Shown in pieces: positions 13,146-64,000 of a stretch of DNA of 64,000 bases. The position numbers and the translations under genes were made by a program. Position 1 is the first letter of the stretch; the number at the start of each line of letters is the position of its first letter. The notes under the pieces are model-generated. The model made no database searches and was not told where the DNA came from. It saw nothing but the letters and a program-made list of their open reading frames with translations. The DNA is taken from the NCBI GenBank assembly GCA_030533445.1, contig CM060080.1, forward strand, positions 19,421,377-19,485,376, written 5' to 3'. This stretch comes from Cyprinodon diabolis. Taxonomy: Eukaryota > Chordata > Actinopteri > Cyprinodontiformes > Cyprinodontidae.

Positions 13146-13587
13146 CAACCTGGAGGAAATGGAGAAATGCTGTTTCTGAAAGCTGCCTTCTTGGAGTCTT
13201 GTTTCCTCCCCAAACAGTGCAAACTCATCTGCTTTATTTGAACTGATCGAAAGGTTGTCCTTCCCTTTTTGTGGTCATATATACTTGGAAGAGCTTAACA
13301 TCTCAGGCAATTGAACTAAAACAAGAGCTGCCTTACTGATATTAGCAGGAACTTTAATAATGATTACGTTTTTTTCAGAGCTCAGCAGCAGCAGTTTCAC
13401 CCCTCCTTTGATTTTCACATCAGCACCCCTTTTTTTCTTTTGTTGATTTCAAACAACAGTTTTAAGGAAGCTTTCAAGAGGGGTTTTTTTAAAGCACGTT
13501 GTCAGTTAAATGAAACATGAAACTTCAACCTGAGTACTCACTTTTAGTAGTTTGTTAAAAAAAAAATCCTTGTATGGTTTTTGTTCT

Positions 13588-13593
13588 AATAAA
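13588..13593 (+). terminator. med6 polyadenylation signal
   Basis: The canonical AATAAA lies 443 nt after the med6 stop, followed by a T-rich stretch. It would give a 3' UTR of roughly 0.46 kb. Confidence 0.75.
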
Positions 13594-14785
13594 TTTTATT
13601 TTTTCTTAATCATTTGATAATTTTTGAGTCTTGCTTGATTAGTTGTATACCTGTTGCAATGAAAACCGATACTTTATCGCTTTACTCTCAACTGGATGTG
13701 GATATGTGGCATTGGGGGGGTTCTGACAGAAGTTGTTTATAAAATGTAGAAGGGATGTTAGGACAACTGTTTGCGTCATTTTCTCAGTAAGTATACCTAG
13801 ACACTAAATAACCTAAAACTAATGCTTTTGGAATGGGAGAGGAAGCTTGGTTTGACCGCATAAAACATGCAAACTCCATGCAAAAAGATAACAGGATGGT
13901 ATTTAAATTCATCTTATCATCTGTGCAGCCCACAGGAACAATGAAAAAGGGGGAATATTTTTGCATCCTCTTGTCTATCAACATATGGCTACATTTGCTT
14001 AAAAAAAATTAATGTTTACTTAATTTGAAAATGAAACTTTAAAGAAAATATTTTGATTTGCAAATATAAAGATCACCGCTAGATGTCACTATTTTGCGTA
14101 TCCTGTCGCTTTGCTGTCCTCAATTTATTGAATTGTGTTCTTTTCAGGCATTAAAATAGAGTTGATTATTTCTAGAAAAACTCTTCTTTTTTTTTTTTTT
14201 GTACATTTTCCCAAAATTACTCTTTACTTGCATAAAGATGAAAGAAACACATCACTTGAGCTTCAAAGGCGACCATATTGGGAGTGGCTTTTCTTTCGGC
14301 AATTACCATTAAAGGTTTGTAGGTTACACGCAACTTAATATGTGCAATATACTAATTAAATCTATTTTTATCATTAGTAATATTTTTTTGCTATTTTAAT
14401 TCTGCAACTAAAATTGAATCTTATTGCATCAATCCATAACTTCATATTTTTAATAGCTGCGCAGTTTGTTTTATAACGGCTGGCTTTATTTTAAATGGCC
14501 GACCATTTTTATTTTTGTTCTTAACGTGGCTTTCAATACCACCGCCTAGTATGGAAATATATCAATATGTATGGTATAAGGATAATCCAAATAAAATTAT
14601 CAGGCAACCCTTCCAATATGGCAGCTTCACTGACGTATCAATGATCCCGCGTCTACGCTCCTTTCTTTCCAAAGGAGCTTCCACGGCGACTGCGTGTTGA
14701 TGGCACGAAGAAGAGCTTATCCCGCAGGGCGTGGAGGACCGAAACAGTGCCCCCAGCTGGCCGAACCGGGCTAGCATCAGAGAAG

Positions 14786-14821
14786 ATGGCTGCAGAAGGG
14801 ATTTTTCAGGCCACTGGCTGA
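14786..14821 (+). CDS. Upstream ORF 1 in the pcnx1 leader
   Basis: An 11-codon ORF, 110 bp before the pcnx1 ATG, with strong Kozak context (A at -3, G at +4: GAAGATGG). It is a different frame from pcnx1 and ends in TGA. If included in the mRNA it could lower pcnx1 translation. Whether it is transcribed is inference. Confidence 0.4.
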   Translation: MAAEGIFQATG

Positions 14822-14840
14822 AAACAGAGCACCGTTTGTC

Positions 14841-14858
14841 ATGTTGAGCGAAGAGTAG
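14841..14858 (+). CDS. Upstream ORF 2 in the pcnx1 leader
   Basis: A five-codon ORF with weak context (GTCATGT), ending in TAG 72 bp before the pcnx1 start. It is listed because of its position after uORF 1. Confidence 0.3.
   Translation: MLSEE

Positions 14859-64000
<49,142 letters not shown>

Overview
The window is nuclear DNA of a ray-finned (teleost) fish. The evidence is vertebrate-type genes with GT-AG introns, AT-rich spacers with many microsatellites, and a mixture of mobile elements typical of teleosts: Tc1-like, DIRS, Penelope-like, a tRNA-derived SINE and foldback DNA elements. The species cannot be read from the sequence. The gene order ttc9, med6, pcnx1 matches the neighbourhood on human chromosome 14q24, with no MAP3K9 seen between them here. 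LAYOUT: ttc9 lies on the minus strand (two coding exons at 3056-3970; the last coding exon was not found and is probably left of the window). med6 lies on the plus strand (eight exons, 5551-13145, complete, 246 codons plus stop). pcnx1 (pecanex 1) lies on the plus strand and fills the rest. I place 35 coding exons from 14931 to 63350; together they read 2271 codons in one uninterrupted frame, and every junction keeps phase. The final short coding exon lies beyond position 64000. INSERTIONS: the most striking accessory structure is in the 9.1-kb pcnx1 intron 25. A Tc1-like DNA transposon (48765-55826, flanked by TA) has itself been split by a 5.8-kb DIRS-type tyrosine-recombinase retrotransposon on the minus strand (about 49176-55019). 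The DIRS copy keeps its inverted terminal repeats, an internal complementary region that joins the complements of both outer ends, gag, RT/RNase H, a methyltransferase-like domain and a tyrosine recombinase, but it carries frame breaks. A Penelope-like remnant with a GIY-YIG-type region and a perfect 15-bp flanking repeat sits in med6 intron 1. Smaller Tc1, SINE, Penelope, foldback and microsatellite or minisatellite features are scattered through the introns. HOW THE GENES RELATE: med6 is a Mediator head subunit, ttc9 a TPR co-chaperone-like protein, and pcnx1 a large multi-pass membrane protein. They are neighbours by ancient synteny and there is no sign of a shared pathway. I found no wholly unknown system. 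The best candidates for a second look are the DIRS architecture and its misleadingly long open frame, its palindromic promoter-like repeat and 55-bp leader array, the DD36E spacing of the host Tc1 transposase, and the Penelope insertion.
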